This document shows positions 1 through 11,118 of a stretch of 60,000 nt of DNA, in pieces. The stretch is from Bolinopsis microptera (Eukaryota; Ctenophora; Tentaculata; Lobata; Bolinopsidae), in the NCBI RefSeq assembly GCF_026151205.1, contig NC_087080.1:2213096-2273095 (forward strand), given 5' to 3'. Position 1 is the stretch's first letter. Each line of letters begins with the position of its first letter. The position numbers and the translations under genes are program-made. The notes under the pieces were generated by a model that worked only from the letters and a program-made list of their open reading frames with translations, ran no database searches and had not been told where the DNA came from.

Positions 1-1149
1 CTCAAAGAAGTTACAGAGTTTCTCCTGGAGAGCCAAGCTAGTAATAAGTTCATCCCGAAGAATGGAAGACAGGTCCTCAAGTTTGGGGAAGACTACTCTT
101 ATACTGGTGATTCAGACCCACCCCTATCCCCCACAATCCCAGCACCCCTTGCCTCAGCCATAGACGCAGTTACATCAAAGTGCAGACTGACCCATAAGCC
201 CAACTCCATCCTAATAAACTACTACCCTCCCTCAGTTGATACCACCACTAGTAGCAAGCTCCCTTTTCACTCTGACGATGAGTCTGAGATTATTGCTAAC
301 TCAGAAATTGCTACTATCAGCATAGGCGACGTCAGGAAGGTGTGCTTTAAGTGCATCTATGAGACCGGAAACGAAGCCTCAACTGAGTATGTTCATAGTG
401 TGAGTCCAGAATCTAACTCAGTGTATGTGATGACACGATCGTCACAAGCCTGGTATCGTCACGGTATTGATGAAACAGGTCCTGCTGAAACTCAGTCTTC
501 TGTGCAGACAGGAAGGTTCTCCATCACACTGAGAACTGTGAGCAAACAGTTTAGCCGGAGCTGCATCATCATGGGCGACTCTAACACCAAGCCCATCAAG
601 TTCGGTGTCGGTACTGGAACCCTTGGACAGTCCTTCCCAGGTGAACGTGTTAAAGCCAACAAGGTCAGTGCAATAGACCCTAAGCTCTGCATTGGTTATA
701 GCAACGTCATCTTAGTTTGTGGGACCAACGATCTACGAGTTGAAAATGTGCAGTCACCTGGTGATATACACCAGCTGGTAGACATTCTCCACCTGAAAAT
801 CCAGCAGATCCAGAAACTGTGCCCTAAGGCGAAGTTGTTTGTCACAGCAGTTTTACCGTCTAGACTCCCTAAGATGAATAAAAACATTATGGCATTCAAC
901 AGCTTGGTTGATGAAATGTTGTACTCTAGCTTTAACCAGACTGTATGGCACCTTGGTGTTGGCCACTTTTTAGACGGTAAAGGGTTGCTTGCTATGAAAC
1001 TCACGAGAAATGGTGATGAAATCCATCTCGGAGAGCTTGGTATTGCTAAATTTGTGAGATGTCTGAAACAGTGGGTGTATGTGAGGGAGAGACAGGAGAG
1101 AGTAAGACAAAGGAAGGCCACCCGACCAGTGGGAGTTTATCCCACTTAG
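1..1149 (+). CDS. LINE ORF1 (5'-partial): AlkB-like 2OG/Fe(II) oxygenase fused to SGNH esterase
   Basis: The frame is open from base 1, so the 5' end lies outside the window; no start is visible. The first ~185 codons look like an AlkB-family dioxygenase: an N-x-x-L-x-N-Y-Y-P strand (about 208-231), the HxD iron motif HSD (268-276), a segment TISIGDVRK, a second iron histidine in WYRHGI (460-462), and the 2-oxoglutarate arginines in GRFSITLR (511-534). The second half is an SGNH/GDSL hydrolase: GDS (574-582), GTND (721-732) and the terminal D-x-x-H (1015-1026). SGNH esterase domains are known in ORF1 proteins of CR1/L2-type LINEs. AlkB normally removes alkyl groups from nucleic acids; a role on the element's RNA or cDNA is inference. 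ORF2 starts a few bases after the stop. All key residues are present, suggesting a young copy. Confidence 0.85.
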   Translation, partial: LKEVTEFLLESQASNKFIPKNGRQVLKFGEDYSYTGDSDPPLSPTIPAPLASAIDAVTSKCRLTHKPNSILINYYPPSVDTTTSSKLPFHSDDESEIIANSEIATISIGDVRKVCFKCIYETGNEASTEYVHSVSPESNSVYVMTRSSQAWYRHGIDETGPAETQSSVQTGRFSITLRTVSKQFSRSCIIMGDSNTKPIKFGVGTGTLGQSFPGERVKANKVSAIDPKLCIGYSNVILVCGTNDLRVENVQSPGDIHQLVDILHLKIQQIQKLCPKAKLFVTAVLPSRLPKMNKNIMAFNSLVDEMLYSSFNQTVWHLGVGHFLDGKGLLAMKLTRNGDEIHLGELGIAKFVRCLKQWVYVRERQERVRQRKATRPVGVYPT

Positions 1150-1155
1150 TTTATC

Positions 1156-4100
1156 ATGATTATGAAACTTATTAAAGATGTGTGCGACCCCTGTAGTAAA
1201 TACATTAATATTGGCCAGCCACTCTTAGAATGTGAAAATTGCAGCAAAGTTGTTCATACTAAGTGCTTCAGATCCGCGAAATTTACAAGCAAAAACGGTC
1301 TATGGATGTGCAGTGATTGCTGTAGTACAATAGAAGATAGGTATTGCCCATTTCCAAGCAGCCAAAGATATGATGATTCAGATAAATTCTATGATACAAA
1401 CAACCAGGAAGATGTCACCATAGCTAAATTCTCTTCAATACTTGAAGACTGTAAGCGTTACACAAAACAAGAACTAGCAAACTCAATCAGCAAACTTTTT
1501 CCTGAGAAAAATAAAAATTCTGCTTATCTGCCCGCTCTGTTTTGCAATATAGATGGGTTTGCTAGTAATTTTGACAGCTTTTTAATAGAACATAAGACCC
1601 TCCCGTGTAATTTTGATGTCATTGGATTGGCTGAGACCAACATCGATCCAAGCCAACAAGGCTTATACCAAATCCCCTCCTATACAACATTTTGTCAAGT
1701 ACCATTCCCTGATAAGAAAAAAGGAACAGGAGTATCCTTATATGTCTCTGATCGCCTGAATGCTGTAGTAATCGAAAATCTATCTCACTGTACAAAAGAT
1801 ATTGAGTGCTTATTTGTTGAAATTACTCTTAGCTCGGGTGATAAACTGACATATGGGGTTGCTTATCGTCCTCCAAATGGCTGTAGTGAGACCTTTTGTC
1901 AAACTCTTGAGGATATATCTAAGCAGTTGGCTGGTAAAAAGTTCCATATTCTTGGCGATTTTAACTCTAACCTCCTTAATGTACAAACCTCCAGCCAGCT
2001 ATTTGAGGACACGTTACTTCGTAACAATATGTATCCTACTATATCACTTGCTACCCACTTCCGTCCTAACTGTAAAAACTCATGTATTGACAATATCCTC
2101 ACATCAGAGATAGATCATGTACTTCTCTCCGGTGTATTGAATGATAGGATTGGTGACCATGCCTTTATATTCACCTTCACGTCAATTCCTACCGAAAACA
2201 GTACTGAAAAACTTAAACATGTTCGCTACTATGATTATTCAAGTTCCAAACTCACTAATTTTGTTAATGAACTCGAGGTGAAGGTGAATGACTTGACTCC
2301 CTCGGTAAACTTCAATGAGTTCTTGGACTGCTTCAATAAAACACTTGATAAACACTGTAAGCTTGATGTACCAAAAGTTACCAAAAGGACACCCAAACTC
2401 AACCCGTGGATTACCGATGGAATCATTGTCTCAGTTGAAAGAAAACATGAACTCTGTAGAGACTGGTCAAGCACTGTAACAAATAGAAACCCTGAGGGTA
2501 ATGTACTGCTCTATAAAGTCTTCAGTGACTACCGAAGAATGCTTAAAAGTATTATCAAGGTCGCCAAACGATCGTACTACTGCAATGAAATCCATAAAAA
2601 TATAGAAAACAGCAAAAAAACGTGGCAGATAATCAATGAGCTCAGGGGCAAGAAAAAGAAGCAAACTAAGCCTCCCTTTATCATAAACAACGAACGAATC
2701 ATGAATCGTAGAGTCATAGCCAATGGATTCAACTCTTACTTTGTTTCTATTGCCCCTAAGCTCAATGAAACACTTAGTAGCAGTGAGGCCTCTGGTTTAC
2801 CAATTCTCCCTATAAAAACATTCTATGATTTCCTTGGAAAGACTAATGAAAAATCGATTATGTTAGAAGACTGTACACCTTATGAGATAACGGAAATAAT
2901 AAAAGGATTTGAAAATGGAAAAGCAAGTGATATTCCTGTTAGTGTAATCAAAAGATCATCTCACGTAATTACACCGATCCTTAGTCGATACATCAACATC
3001 TTAATGTCTAATGGCACGTTCCCCGACGTTCTAAAGACTGGTAGAATAACTCCTGTATTTAAGAAGGGAAACCCTGAAGAGATAGAAAACTACCGCCCAA
3101 TCTCTACTCTCTCTATATTTGGTAAAATCTTTGAAAAGATCATTTACTCAAGAATATATTCGTTTGCTAGCTCACAGGGTATAATATCTAAAACACAATT
3201 TGGCTTCAGGCAGTCACACTCTACTTCACATGCAGTTAATCACTCAGTAAACCTTATAACTGAATCTCTAAAACTTAAGCATCATGTCTTAGGCATATTC
3301 ATAGACCTTAGCAAAGCTTTTGATACAATAGATCATGGTACATTACTTGTCAAATTACAGGGCTATGGGATACGTGGGGTGGCAAATGATCTTATAAAAA
3401 GTTACTTAACAAATAGATCACAATATACTGAAGTTGTTGGTGAGAAATCTGACGCCTTGAAAATACAGTTTGGAGTCCCTCAGGGTTCGATTCTTGGACC
3501 TCTCTTATTTCTCCTATATATTAATGATATCGCCAACAGCTCCAGTTTGGGATCATTTGTCACCTTCGCTGATGACACCAATATATTTGTGACTGGGAAA
3601 TCTAAAAAGGAGGCATATATGCGTGGTAATTCTCTTTTAGCTAGTTTATATTCCTACATGCGAGCAAACAAACTCCATGTCAACTTGTCTAAATGCTGTT
3701 TCATTCACTTTAAACCAGCATCGTCCTCCCAGACTGACAATAATTCTGAATATACTCTAACCATTGATAACTTTCCAATAAAACAAGTTGCATCTGCTAA
3801 GTTTCTGGGAGTCGTCATCGATGAAAAGCTAACCTGGGAAGACCATATAAAATCACTTAGGCGTTCTCTCAGCCATGCAACATCAACTCTCTGCCGCCTA
3901 CGCTGCTCCCTCCCAGATTTCTTACACCGCCAGTTGTATTACACTCTATTTGAATCACACCTCTCCTATTGTATCACGGTTTGGGGTGGGGCAGCCAAAA
4001 CTCGTATAAGTTCTGTATTCAAAGCACAAAAATATTGTCTCAGGGTACTGTTTGGCGACAGGGAGGCATACCTAGATAAATTTAAGACCTGTGCTCGTGC

Positions 4101-4551
4101 TCGACCGTTTGGCAACCAAAATCTGAACAAAAAATTTTTCTTGAAAGAGCACACGAAACCTTTGTTCAAGGAACACGGAATACTTGCCGTCCAAAACCTG
4201 TACACTTACCATTGTTTCCTTGAGCTCTATAAAATCATGAAATTCCGTGCTCCGATTTCCCTCCATGAAAATTTCACCTGCTCAAGTAGGAAACCCACCC
4301 TTATACTAAGCCAAGCAGACCCCCCTGACAACTTCAATAGCAGAACGACTCGTATTTGGAACGTAATTGTGCCTAAGCTTGGTATACGTGACTACTGTCT
4401 AAGTGTGGCCTGCCTGAAGTCTAGGATGAAGCAATCACTGCTCGTCAACCAGCATAACCATGCTGATCTTGATTGGACAAACAAAGATTTCGAATGCTCT
4501 AATCTAAATTTTGACATTAAGTCTACCCTAGGGTCCACACATCCAAAATGA
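1156..4551 (+). CDS. LINE ORF2: PHD finger, AP endonuclease, reverse transcriptase
   Basis: An uninterrupted 1131-residue ORF; ATG at 1156 or 1162, four bases after the ORF1 stop, which suggests reinitiation or coupled translation. Residues ~8-60 form a Cys4-His-Cys3 PHD-like finger (CDPC, CENC, HTKC, W-M-C-SDC). Residues ~120-340 are an AP-like endonuclease (FCNIDGF, LAETN, GVAYRPPNG, ILGDFNSN, SCIDNIL, DHAF). Residues ~560-830 are the reverse transcriptase: NYRPIS, FIDLSKAFDTIDH, GVPQGSILGPLLF and the catalytic FADD (3565-3576). A conserved C-terminal region follows (LFGDREAYLDKF, LYTYHCFLELYKI). The protein makes nicked-target-primed cDNA copies of the element. Intact coding capacity suggests a recently active element of the CR1 group. 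Several relics in this window share its C-terminal region. Confidence 0.93.
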   Translation: MIMKLIKDVCDPCSKYINIGQPLLECENCSKVVHTKCFRSAKFTSKNGLWMCSDCCSTIEDRYCPFPSSQRYDDSDKFYDTNNQEDVTIAKFSSILEDCKRYTKQELANSISKLFPEKNKNSAYLPALFCNIDGFASNFDSFLIEHKTLPCNFDVIGLAETNIDPSQQGLYQIPSYTTFCQVPFPDKKKGTGVSLYVSDRLNAVVIENLSHCTKDIECLFVEITLSSGDKLTYGVAYRPPNGCSETFCQTLEDISKQLAGKKFHILGDFNSNLLNVQTSSQLFEDTLLRNNMYPTISLATHFRPNCKNSCIDNILTSEIDHVLLSGVLNDRIGDHAFIFTFTSIPTENSTEKLKHVRYYDYSSSKLTNFVNELEVKVNDLTPSVNFNEFLDCFNKTLDKHCKLDVPKVTKRTPKLNPWITDGIIVSVERKHELCRDWSSTVTNRNPEGNVLLYKVFSDYRRMLKSIIKVAKRSYYCNEIHKNIENSKKTWQIINELRGKKKKQTKPPFIINNERIMNRRVIANGFNSYFVSIAPKLNETLSSSEASGLPILPIKTFYDFLGKTNEKSIMLEDCTPYEITEIIKGFENGKASDIPVSVIKRSSHVITPILSRYINILMSNGTFPDVLKTGRITPVFKKGNPEEIENYRPISTLSIFGKIFEKIIYSRIYSFASSQGIISKTQFGFRQSHSTSHAVNHSVNLITESLKLKHHVLGIFIDLSKAFDTIDHGTLLVKLQGYGIRGVANDLIKSYLTNRSQYTEVVGEKSDALKIQFGVPQGSILGPLLFLLYINDIANSSSLGSFVTFADDTNIFVTGKSKKEAYMRGNSLLASLYSYMRANKLHVNLSKCCFIHFKPASSSQTDNNSEYTLTIDNFPIKQVASAKFLGVVIDEKLTWEDHIKSLRRSLSHATSTLCRLRCSLPDFLHRQLYYTLFESHLSYCITVWGGAAKTRISSVFKAQKYCLRVLFGDREAYLDKFKTCARARPFGNQNLNKKFFLKEHTKPLFKEHGILAVQNLYTYHCFLELYKIMKFRAPISLHENFTCSSRKPTLILSQADPPDNFNSRTTRIWNVIVPKLGIRDYCLSVACLKSRMKQSLLVNQHNHADLDWTNKDFECSNLNFDIKSTLGSTHPK

Positions 4552-4740
4552 TTATCTTGAAATTGAAAATTAGCTGGGTGTGCATTTTCCTTTGTCTTAC
4601 TAACGTGTGTGAGCGCAGTGTAGTGAGAAAGTGTTTTTAACAGATTTATTATTAGACTTAGGATTATGATTTTTAATATATTACATTGATATAAGATTTA
4701 TTTTTGATAGGTACTTAATAAAGTTGATGAATTTCCCTCC

Positions 4741-5508
4741 CTATTAAAATTTTAAACCCATTTAGTGAAAATTGATAAACGAAGATCTAGATATTGATAC
4801 ATATTATAACCAACATTGCTTATATTCTGCCTTGTAAACAAAGAGCAAATCTTCTTAATGCCTTCTTCCTGTCCTAAAACTAAAACTTCATCCTATTAAA
4901 GTAAAGGCCAGTTGTTACCACAAGCTATTATACCGTCCCTCTCAAAAACATGCCTCAGCCTCCATCAAAAACAATTTTAGTTTTCAGTCCTTCTAGTTTC
5001 CAAAAATCTACCGAGCTAGTGTTCTGGTGTGCACAAAAGCCCCTAAGCCCGTGCATTCCTTGCCCCGCTAGCTGCCAGTCCTTGACAAACTTCCAATAGC
5101 AAAGATCAACTAGTCATTTACAAATTGAGCACTATACAATTTTAATTGTTTTAAATATTTGACTTTGTAAAATGAGCTAAAACATTGATTTATTAGTTTC
5201 ATTGATTTATTAGTTTCATTGAGAAAGTTAACCAAAAGATAAAAACAAGAGCTCGGATATCAACAAAAATCACACGCTCCAGACGACGGGGGAAGAGAGG
5301 AAAGGAAGTAAGCTGCTGGGCTCAACAAATTTTGATAATTGTAAACAAATTTGTTCTTGTGCCCTATAATAATTTGGTATTGAGGTATGACCCTGTACTG
5401 TGCGTGATAGTGAAAATGAAAGTGAATGTGAATCTGTAATGCGAACGAAATGAGTTATGGCCAGACGATTCTTCAATTTCAAAATAATAAAGTCAAAGGA
5501 CTCTGTTT
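4741..5508. other. Intergenic, no gene seen
   Basis: AT-rich sequence between two LINE copies. A short direct repeat (ATTGATTTATTAGTTTC twice, about 5185-5220) is present. No coding signal, RNA gene or convincing splice structure was found. Confidence 0.6.
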
Positions 5509-7147
5509 TTAAAATACAAGCTCATTCTTATCAAAGTTTAATTCTGTCCATTCTAATTCTTCGTACCTTGACTGTATCTTGAGTAGCTCACTTTTCAGTG
5601 TTACTTTAACTAAGTTCGTTGACTTAGTAAAGCTTATCAAACTGTCAATTTTTCGACAGTCGTTCCACATTTTTGTTGATAAATGTTGTTGTTGTTGATA
5701 AATGAAAGAGGAGGATGGGTTCGGGGTGATGAACTGGTCTGAACGTCTTTGTGATGGTGATCTGTGGAGTAAAGATAGGAGTGAGATTGGAGATTCTAAT
5801 CTGACAATTTTGAACAGTTCTAATAGACATGTGTATTTGTACAGGTTGTGGACGGTAAGAAGGCCGTTCTTGTTAAACAACGGCTTTGTATGCTCTTTTT
5901 CAAAGAATTCTCTTCCTAGGATTTGTTCATCTATACAACGTGTTCTGGCACATGTTCTAAATTTATCTAGATATGCTTCAAGGTCACCAAATAGTATTCT
6001 GATACATTTTTTCTAAGTGATGAAGATAGGTTGAAGCATATTATTACTCGACCCACCCCATACCGATATTCCAAATCTTAGGTGTGACTCAAATAACGTG
6101 TGGTACAATTCTTTATGGTGTTTTTTCGGGATAACGTGTCGTATTCTACTGAGTCTTCCGATCTCACACCTAAGTTTCGAGTTGAGGGCTCTTATTTGAA
6201 CATCCCATTTTAGCTTTTCGTCAATAATAACACCTAAAAACTTGGTCTCTTTAACTTGCTTTATTACCGTATTATTTAGAGTTAGTATATATTCTGATTC
6301 GTTATCTGCCTCATTATCAGTAGCTGTACGTGACGGATTGAAGTGAATGTAGCAGCATTTCTTTATATTTATATGTAATAGATTGCATTTCATGTACTGG
6401 TGTAACAAACGGAGAATTTCGTTTGCTCTTGCATACAGTTTTTTTCTACATTCATCTACTACGAATATGTTTGTGTCATCTGCAAATAGTATGAACTTGC
6501 CCAGATCAGTTGTTCTAAATAAGTCGTTAACATATATTATAAATAGCAAGGGTCCGAGACAAGAGCCTTGGGGAACTCCAAAGAGAACAGGCAGCTTGTC
6601 AGACTCTTCGCCCAGTACAGAGACATATTGATATCTATTAGAGAGATAACTAGCGATGAGTCTATTGGCGTTTCCACGTATTCCATAGTTGTCTAGTTTA
6701 TTAAGTAGTTTTTCATGTGAGATCGTGTCAAACGCTTTAGATAGATCAATAAATATTCCAAGTACATGCAATTTTTTGCTAAGACAGGATTCTATGTAAT
6801 TCACTGAGGAGTTGAGGGCATGGCTTGTGGAGTGATTTTTTCTAAATCCGTACTGGTTCTCGTAAATCATTTTCTGGGACTGAAAGAAGCTATACAGTCT
6901 GTTGTAAATAATTTTTTCAAATATCTTACCAAAAACAGCTAAGGTTGATACTGGCCTATAGTTTTCCAGCAATTCCTCATTATCCTTCTTATAGATCGGA
7001 CTGATTCTCCCAGTCTTTAAATCATCTGGGAATACTCCATTCCTCATGCATTCACTGTATAATAAAGATAGTACAGGACAGATCACTTTAGACGATTCTT
7101 TAACTACATGTATTGGGATGTCGGATGACTTCCCATTCTTCAGTTCA
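5509..7147 (-). pseudogene. LINE reverse transcriptase relic
   Basis: Read on the minus strand, 7147 to 6013 encodes a reverse transcriptase core of the same family as the element at 1-4740: NYRPVSTLAVFGKIFEKI, FIDLSKAFDTISH, GVPQGSCLGPLLF, catalytic FADD and FLGVIIDEKLKW. The frame breaks near 6015 and continues in other frames; 5880-5509 holds the C-terminal region (NLYKYTCLLELFKI, W-TELNFDKNE). The N-terminal third of ORF2 (PHD finger and endonuclease) is missing: homology starts abruptly near 7147 at a segment equivalent to NGKASDIPVSVIK of the intact copy. A 5'-truncated, frameshifted insertion with no expected function. Confidence 0.9.
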
Positions 7148-7539
7148 GTTTATAAAATATATGTATTTTTAAAATAGGATAATGTTTTTGATAAAATTGT
7201 TTTAAAATATGGTATTTGATAAATAATTAATGTTTGTAGGGAAATAATTATTATATATTTGTTATCTACTTTGTTTTACCTGACTGACATGCTAATTTTT
7301 GTGCTCGGTGCACTTTTCACATTTCAAGCTTCCTGAACAGTGAAAGAAGCGAGCAATAGACTAGCAAGCTTAGTAAACGTTATCATGTCCAAAGTGATTT
7401 GCTTCACAAAAGCTAATTGTCGACTTTTATCACTGTTTACCAGTAATCTTGGTACAGTACCACTTCCTTTCTTCTGGAAATATCAGAGCATCATTTTTCT
7501 TACTCTGAGAACAGGGGTAAACATTCACCAGAAAACAGT

Positions 7540-7860
7540 ATAGCACTAGTTTCCTTCTCCTGAAAACAGTGCAGCAGTGCAGCAGTTCTCCAAAACAGTA
7601 GGGTATGGGGAGTATCGGTTTCCCTCTCCTGAGAAAAGTAGTGCACCAGTTCTCTTAAAAACAGTAGAGCACCAGTTTCCTTCTCCTGAGAACAGTAGTG
7701 CACCAAATCCAAATAGCAATTCTCCTCGAAACAGTTTCTTTCTCTTGGGAACAGTAGAGCATAAGTGATTCAGTGAATTGGTGAATCGTTTCCTTCTCCT
7801 GAGGATAACTTGGAGCAACAGATTCCTTCCCGAAGACAATGTTTCTCCCCCAGAACACTT
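7540..7860. repeat. Imperfect tandem repeat, ~45-50 bp units
   Basis: Degenerate units built around TTCCTTCTCCTGAGAACAGT and AGTAGTGCACCAGTT recur about six times. Small ORFs on both strands here are a by-product of the repeat and are not called as genes. The surrounding 7150-8220 holds nothing else recognisable apart from a GA run at 8106-8134. Confidence 0.75.
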
Positions 7861-8105
7861 TTGGAATTCAATTGAGTGCCCTGCTGGTATTTTTGACTCC
7901 TGTTAACAGTAATATGTTCGTGCCCGTCTCCAGAATGGTAGTAAGGTAAAATTCCAGCACCCTCCTCAAGAGAACAATGTCAATAACCTTCTCTGATATT
8001 CTACAGTTCATCCATAGGTATACGAATGTAAATAAACCTCTTAACCAAGTAAACTACCTCTTTTATCATACTAGAAGACATTTGGGACTGTTTCTTGGTT
8101 TACTT

Positions 8106-8134
8106 TGGAACAGAGAGAGAGAGAGAGAGAGAGA
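8106..8134. repeat. (GA)n microsatellite
   Basis: An uninterrupted run of about 12 GA dinucleotides seen directly in the sequence. Confidence 0.9.
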
Positions 8135-8227
8135 GGCAAAACCACTAATATTTCCTTCAAATTTCACTGTATTGTGGCAGTATTTTCGATACTGTAATTT
8201 CTAGTGAATTTTTTTCCCTGCTCTTGC

Positions 8228-8963
8228 CGTTGTTATTGACGGAGTTGTTATTGACGAACAGCTTTCCTGGGGGCCTCATATAACAGCACTTAAACGAAAG
8301 TTAAACTATGCCTCTGCCACCTTAAATAGAATTAGGGACTCTGTACCAAAGGAACTCCATAAATACCTCTACCACACACTATTTGAATCCCACCTCACAT
8401 ATTGTATCTCAGTTTGGGGTGATGCAGCACTCTTTAGGACAGCAAGTATCTGGCTGTCTCAGAAGCACTGTGTACGGGTCCTCTTTGGTGATAAAGAGGC
8501 ATACCTAAACAAGTTCCTTACATGTGCAAGAACAAGAGAGTTTGACAGCCAGGCACTTGACCATACATTCTTCCAACTAGAGCACTGTAAACCACTTTTC
8601 AAGCAACAAAACATCCTGGCTTTCAAAAATTTATATACATATCACACATTTATGGAAGTTTTTAAAATACTAAAACTAAGGTGCCCAGCATCACTGCAAC
8701 AGCATTATCAGTCATCTTCTAGAAAGGAAACCACTATCATTTCACAACTCCCATCTAATGACTTTATATCAAGATCCACCAAAATTTGGAACACAATTGC
8801 ACCTAAACTTAAGCTCTTTGACTACTCCTACAAGATTAGCCTTGCTAAAAGTCGCCTGAAAAAGGCACTTCTAAAGCTGCAACATGCTTATAATGATTCG
8901 GCATGGACCACAAGCGATTATGACATAATGCAGCTGTCATTTGAAAACAATCCCCTTCATTAA
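8228..8963 (+). pseudogene. 5'-truncated LINE ORF2 C-terminal fragment
   Basis: The frame is open without a start from about 8230 to the stop at 8963 and matches the last ~240 residues of the ORF2 at 1156-4551: GVVIDEQLSWGPHI, LYHTLFESHLTYCISVWG, VLFGDKEAYLNKF, CARTREF, NLYTYHTFMEVFKI and a W-TTSDYD tail. It starts abruptly inside the region just after the reverse transcriptase catalytic centre, the usual 5' truncation of LINE insertions. A 3' UTR of some 330 bp follows, ending near 9290 in AATAAATGATTAAAAG. No frameshift was found, so the insertion is fairly recent. It diverges clearly from the intact element and represents a related subfamily. Confidence 0.9.
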
Positions 8964-9300
8964 ATTTAATCCAGTGATCTCGGCCCACAGGCTCCTCCTA
9001 TTAAACAATTTTGATTTTGGTAAATGTGTGCTGACTCCACCACCTATGTATTTAACCTAATATTTAGTGTATTACAGGTAGAAATTGACTTAGGTAGGTA
9101 TTTTTCTCTTAGGTAGATATTAAGAATTTGGATAATTTCTTAATTGTATGACTATTTCCATTACTGAGACGTTTTTAATATTTAATTTAGGAGGGTTTTT
9201 GGAATTTTTTTAAAGGACTGGTTCACAGAGTGAACAGATTCCAGATTTATATATTTTTAAACTGATATTTAATAAATGATTAAAAGAACAAATTTTAAAG

Positions 9301-9549
9301 TTGCCATTAGATCCAAAAATACACCCATTATGCTCACTTAAAAACAAATCTAAATCAGTAGGCTGTCACTCTATTAATGCACCACACCGCTACCTCCACT
9401 GCACTAATAGTTATACAATAAATTCTACAATCCTAATTTTGTGTCGTGATGGAGACCAGTGTTCATACAAAACTTTTACTAGGTTGCCGTTTGGTGTGAG
9501 CAATAGCGAACAGCACGCACACTCCTTTGCCCCGTCAACCTATATCTAA
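9301..9549 (+). pseudogene. Possible relic of an LTR/DIRS-type reverse transcriptase
   Basis: A short ORF whose only recognisable part is YKTFTRLPFGVSNS, like the Y-x-F-T-R-L-P-F-G-x-S-x-A motif of Ty3/gypsy-type reverse transcriptases. The flanking residues do not clearly match. It is too short and diverged to assign; chance is possible. Confidence 0.3.
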
Positions 9550-9675
9550 TCTATTTAAAGAGTGACAACCATACTGCACATTGAATTAGGATTCCGTTAA
9601 ATATCAAATTGATTTATTGTAAACTTGTTTAATCTGTAATAAATGGCATAAAATTGAAATTTTTGTTTAACTGAA

Positions 9676-10610
9676 ATTTTTGTTTAACTGAAGGCAAAAA
9701 GATCGTAGGGAATAAGTAATCGGGTTTGGATATATGAGGTGGCCCGACGGTCCTACGGTGATGACAAAAGTCTGCTCCTTCGCAATATAGACCACTCCCC
9801 TATAATTATGTGTATAAAAGGAGGCAATTTTGCGCGCGCGACGCCAGCTATGTGTTAATTAATTACAGGCATAGCAACCAGTTTTAGGTGCTTGACGACT
9901 GTTACACAGGTTTCCATCGGGTTACAATTTACTCTAATTCATTAATATAGCATATTAGTCATATGAGCGGATCAATCATCAATATAAGTGTTTAGTTATT
10001 TTGTTGAAACAAGCTTAATAAATTACCGAGTGATAAAATTCAGCAAGTCGAAACGAATTAAATTATTATATCAGCTGATAAACTCGTGGCCGATTATTTT
10101 ACAGTTGATCGAAACTGAATGGTAAAAAGCGATTACATATTTAAGAACAGATGTTACTTTACATTTACATTCAAGAAGCGACTAAGATCAAGATTGCGGT
10201 ATGCTTTTAAAGAATCCTATATAGTCGATGGTGCTGTAGATGTGTCGAGTAAGCATCAAAAAGTATTAGTTTATGTTAGATACAAATAATAACTAAGATT
10301 AGACAGAATATTTTATTACAGTCAATAAAGTTGGCATACGATGCAGTATAAATATGACGTGACATGATCATACGCATCGTTAACACGAAACAAAACCGCG
10401 CAACATATGAAATGATCTACAACCAAACCACATATAGATTGACGGCGACACCTAAGATGCGCGCAGAATTTTCAAGTTCTGCACGCCTAATATAATGAAA
10501 ACGATTATCACGTGCGCCAAACACCACTCTGGGATACAAGTAGAACAATTACATTGTAGGCAGTAGGGAAATTTAATCGTGTGTGGTGTTACCGCGGCGA
10601 AATATTTGTT
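9676..10610 (+). repeat. Interspersed repeat family A, copy 1
   Basis: Begins with GAAGGCAAAAAGATCGTAGG, then AATAAGTAATCGGGTTTGG, a CGCGCGCGACG block and GCTATGTGTTAATTAATT; ends with GTGGTGTTACCGCGGCGAAAT. The same head and tail occur at 40432-40945 and, inverted, at 44240-44700, with internal length differences. There is no coding capacity. The head-tail conservation with variable middle suggests a non-autonomous mobile element; its superfamily is not clear. Confidence 0.75.
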
Positions 10611-10617
10611 ATACCAA

Positions 10618-11118
10618 TACCTTACAAGACATATTTATAAATGTGGCGGTTTTCCGAAAATTTCGCCATATTTTCGGACCGCCAAAATTTCGGTCGTCGT
10701 AATAGAATCTGTCGCATTATCTTTTAGCTTATTTCAATGACTGTGCCTTCACTGCTTTATTTTGTTTCTAAAATGTAATATCAAGTAAAATAAATAAATA
10801 AATTCTGGCATCTTGGGACAAATTATCACCACACCAATGACGAATTGAATGTCAAGCAATACAGTTTAAATTTGCATTAAAATACATGTATGTGCTAACA
10901 TGAAAGTCTTACAGTCTTAATACAGACTAAGTTTGAACATGATTTTACCGAATTTCAGAAATTTCCTTACTGCTTACTGTCACAAAAAATGATGAAAAAT
11001 ACCCTTATTTTCTGTGACGTCCGAAATTTGACGTTTTTGTTCAATTTCGCCATATTTTCGGACCGCCAAAATTTCGGTCGTCGCAAATTAGGCCGCCATA
11101 AATATGTCTTGTAAGGTA
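10618..11118. mobile_element. MITE with ~20-bp inverted ends and TA target duplication
   Basis: The left end CCTTACAAGACATATTTAT (after TA) is mirrored by ATAAATATGTCTTGTAAGG (before TA) at the right end. The inner part carries a second pair of related blocks, TTTCGCCATATTTTCGGACC near 10661 and 11045, in direct orientation. About 500 bp with no ORF. A TA target site with such ends fits the Tc1/mariner superfamily, by inference. Confidence 0.7.

Larger units (their letters stand above)
1..4740 (+). mobile_element. CR1-like non-LTR retrotransposon (5' end outside window)
   Basis: Two consecutive ORFs (AlkB-SGNH, then PHD-EN-RT) followed by about 190 bp of AT-rich 3' UTR with AATAAA near 4718. 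The 3' limit, placed around 4740, is approximate; I could not see a target-site duplication because the 5' end is missing. Confidence 0.85.

Noticed and set aside
5702-6016. Plus-strand ORF of 104 codons
   Set aside because: Antisense of the LINE relic at 5509-7147.
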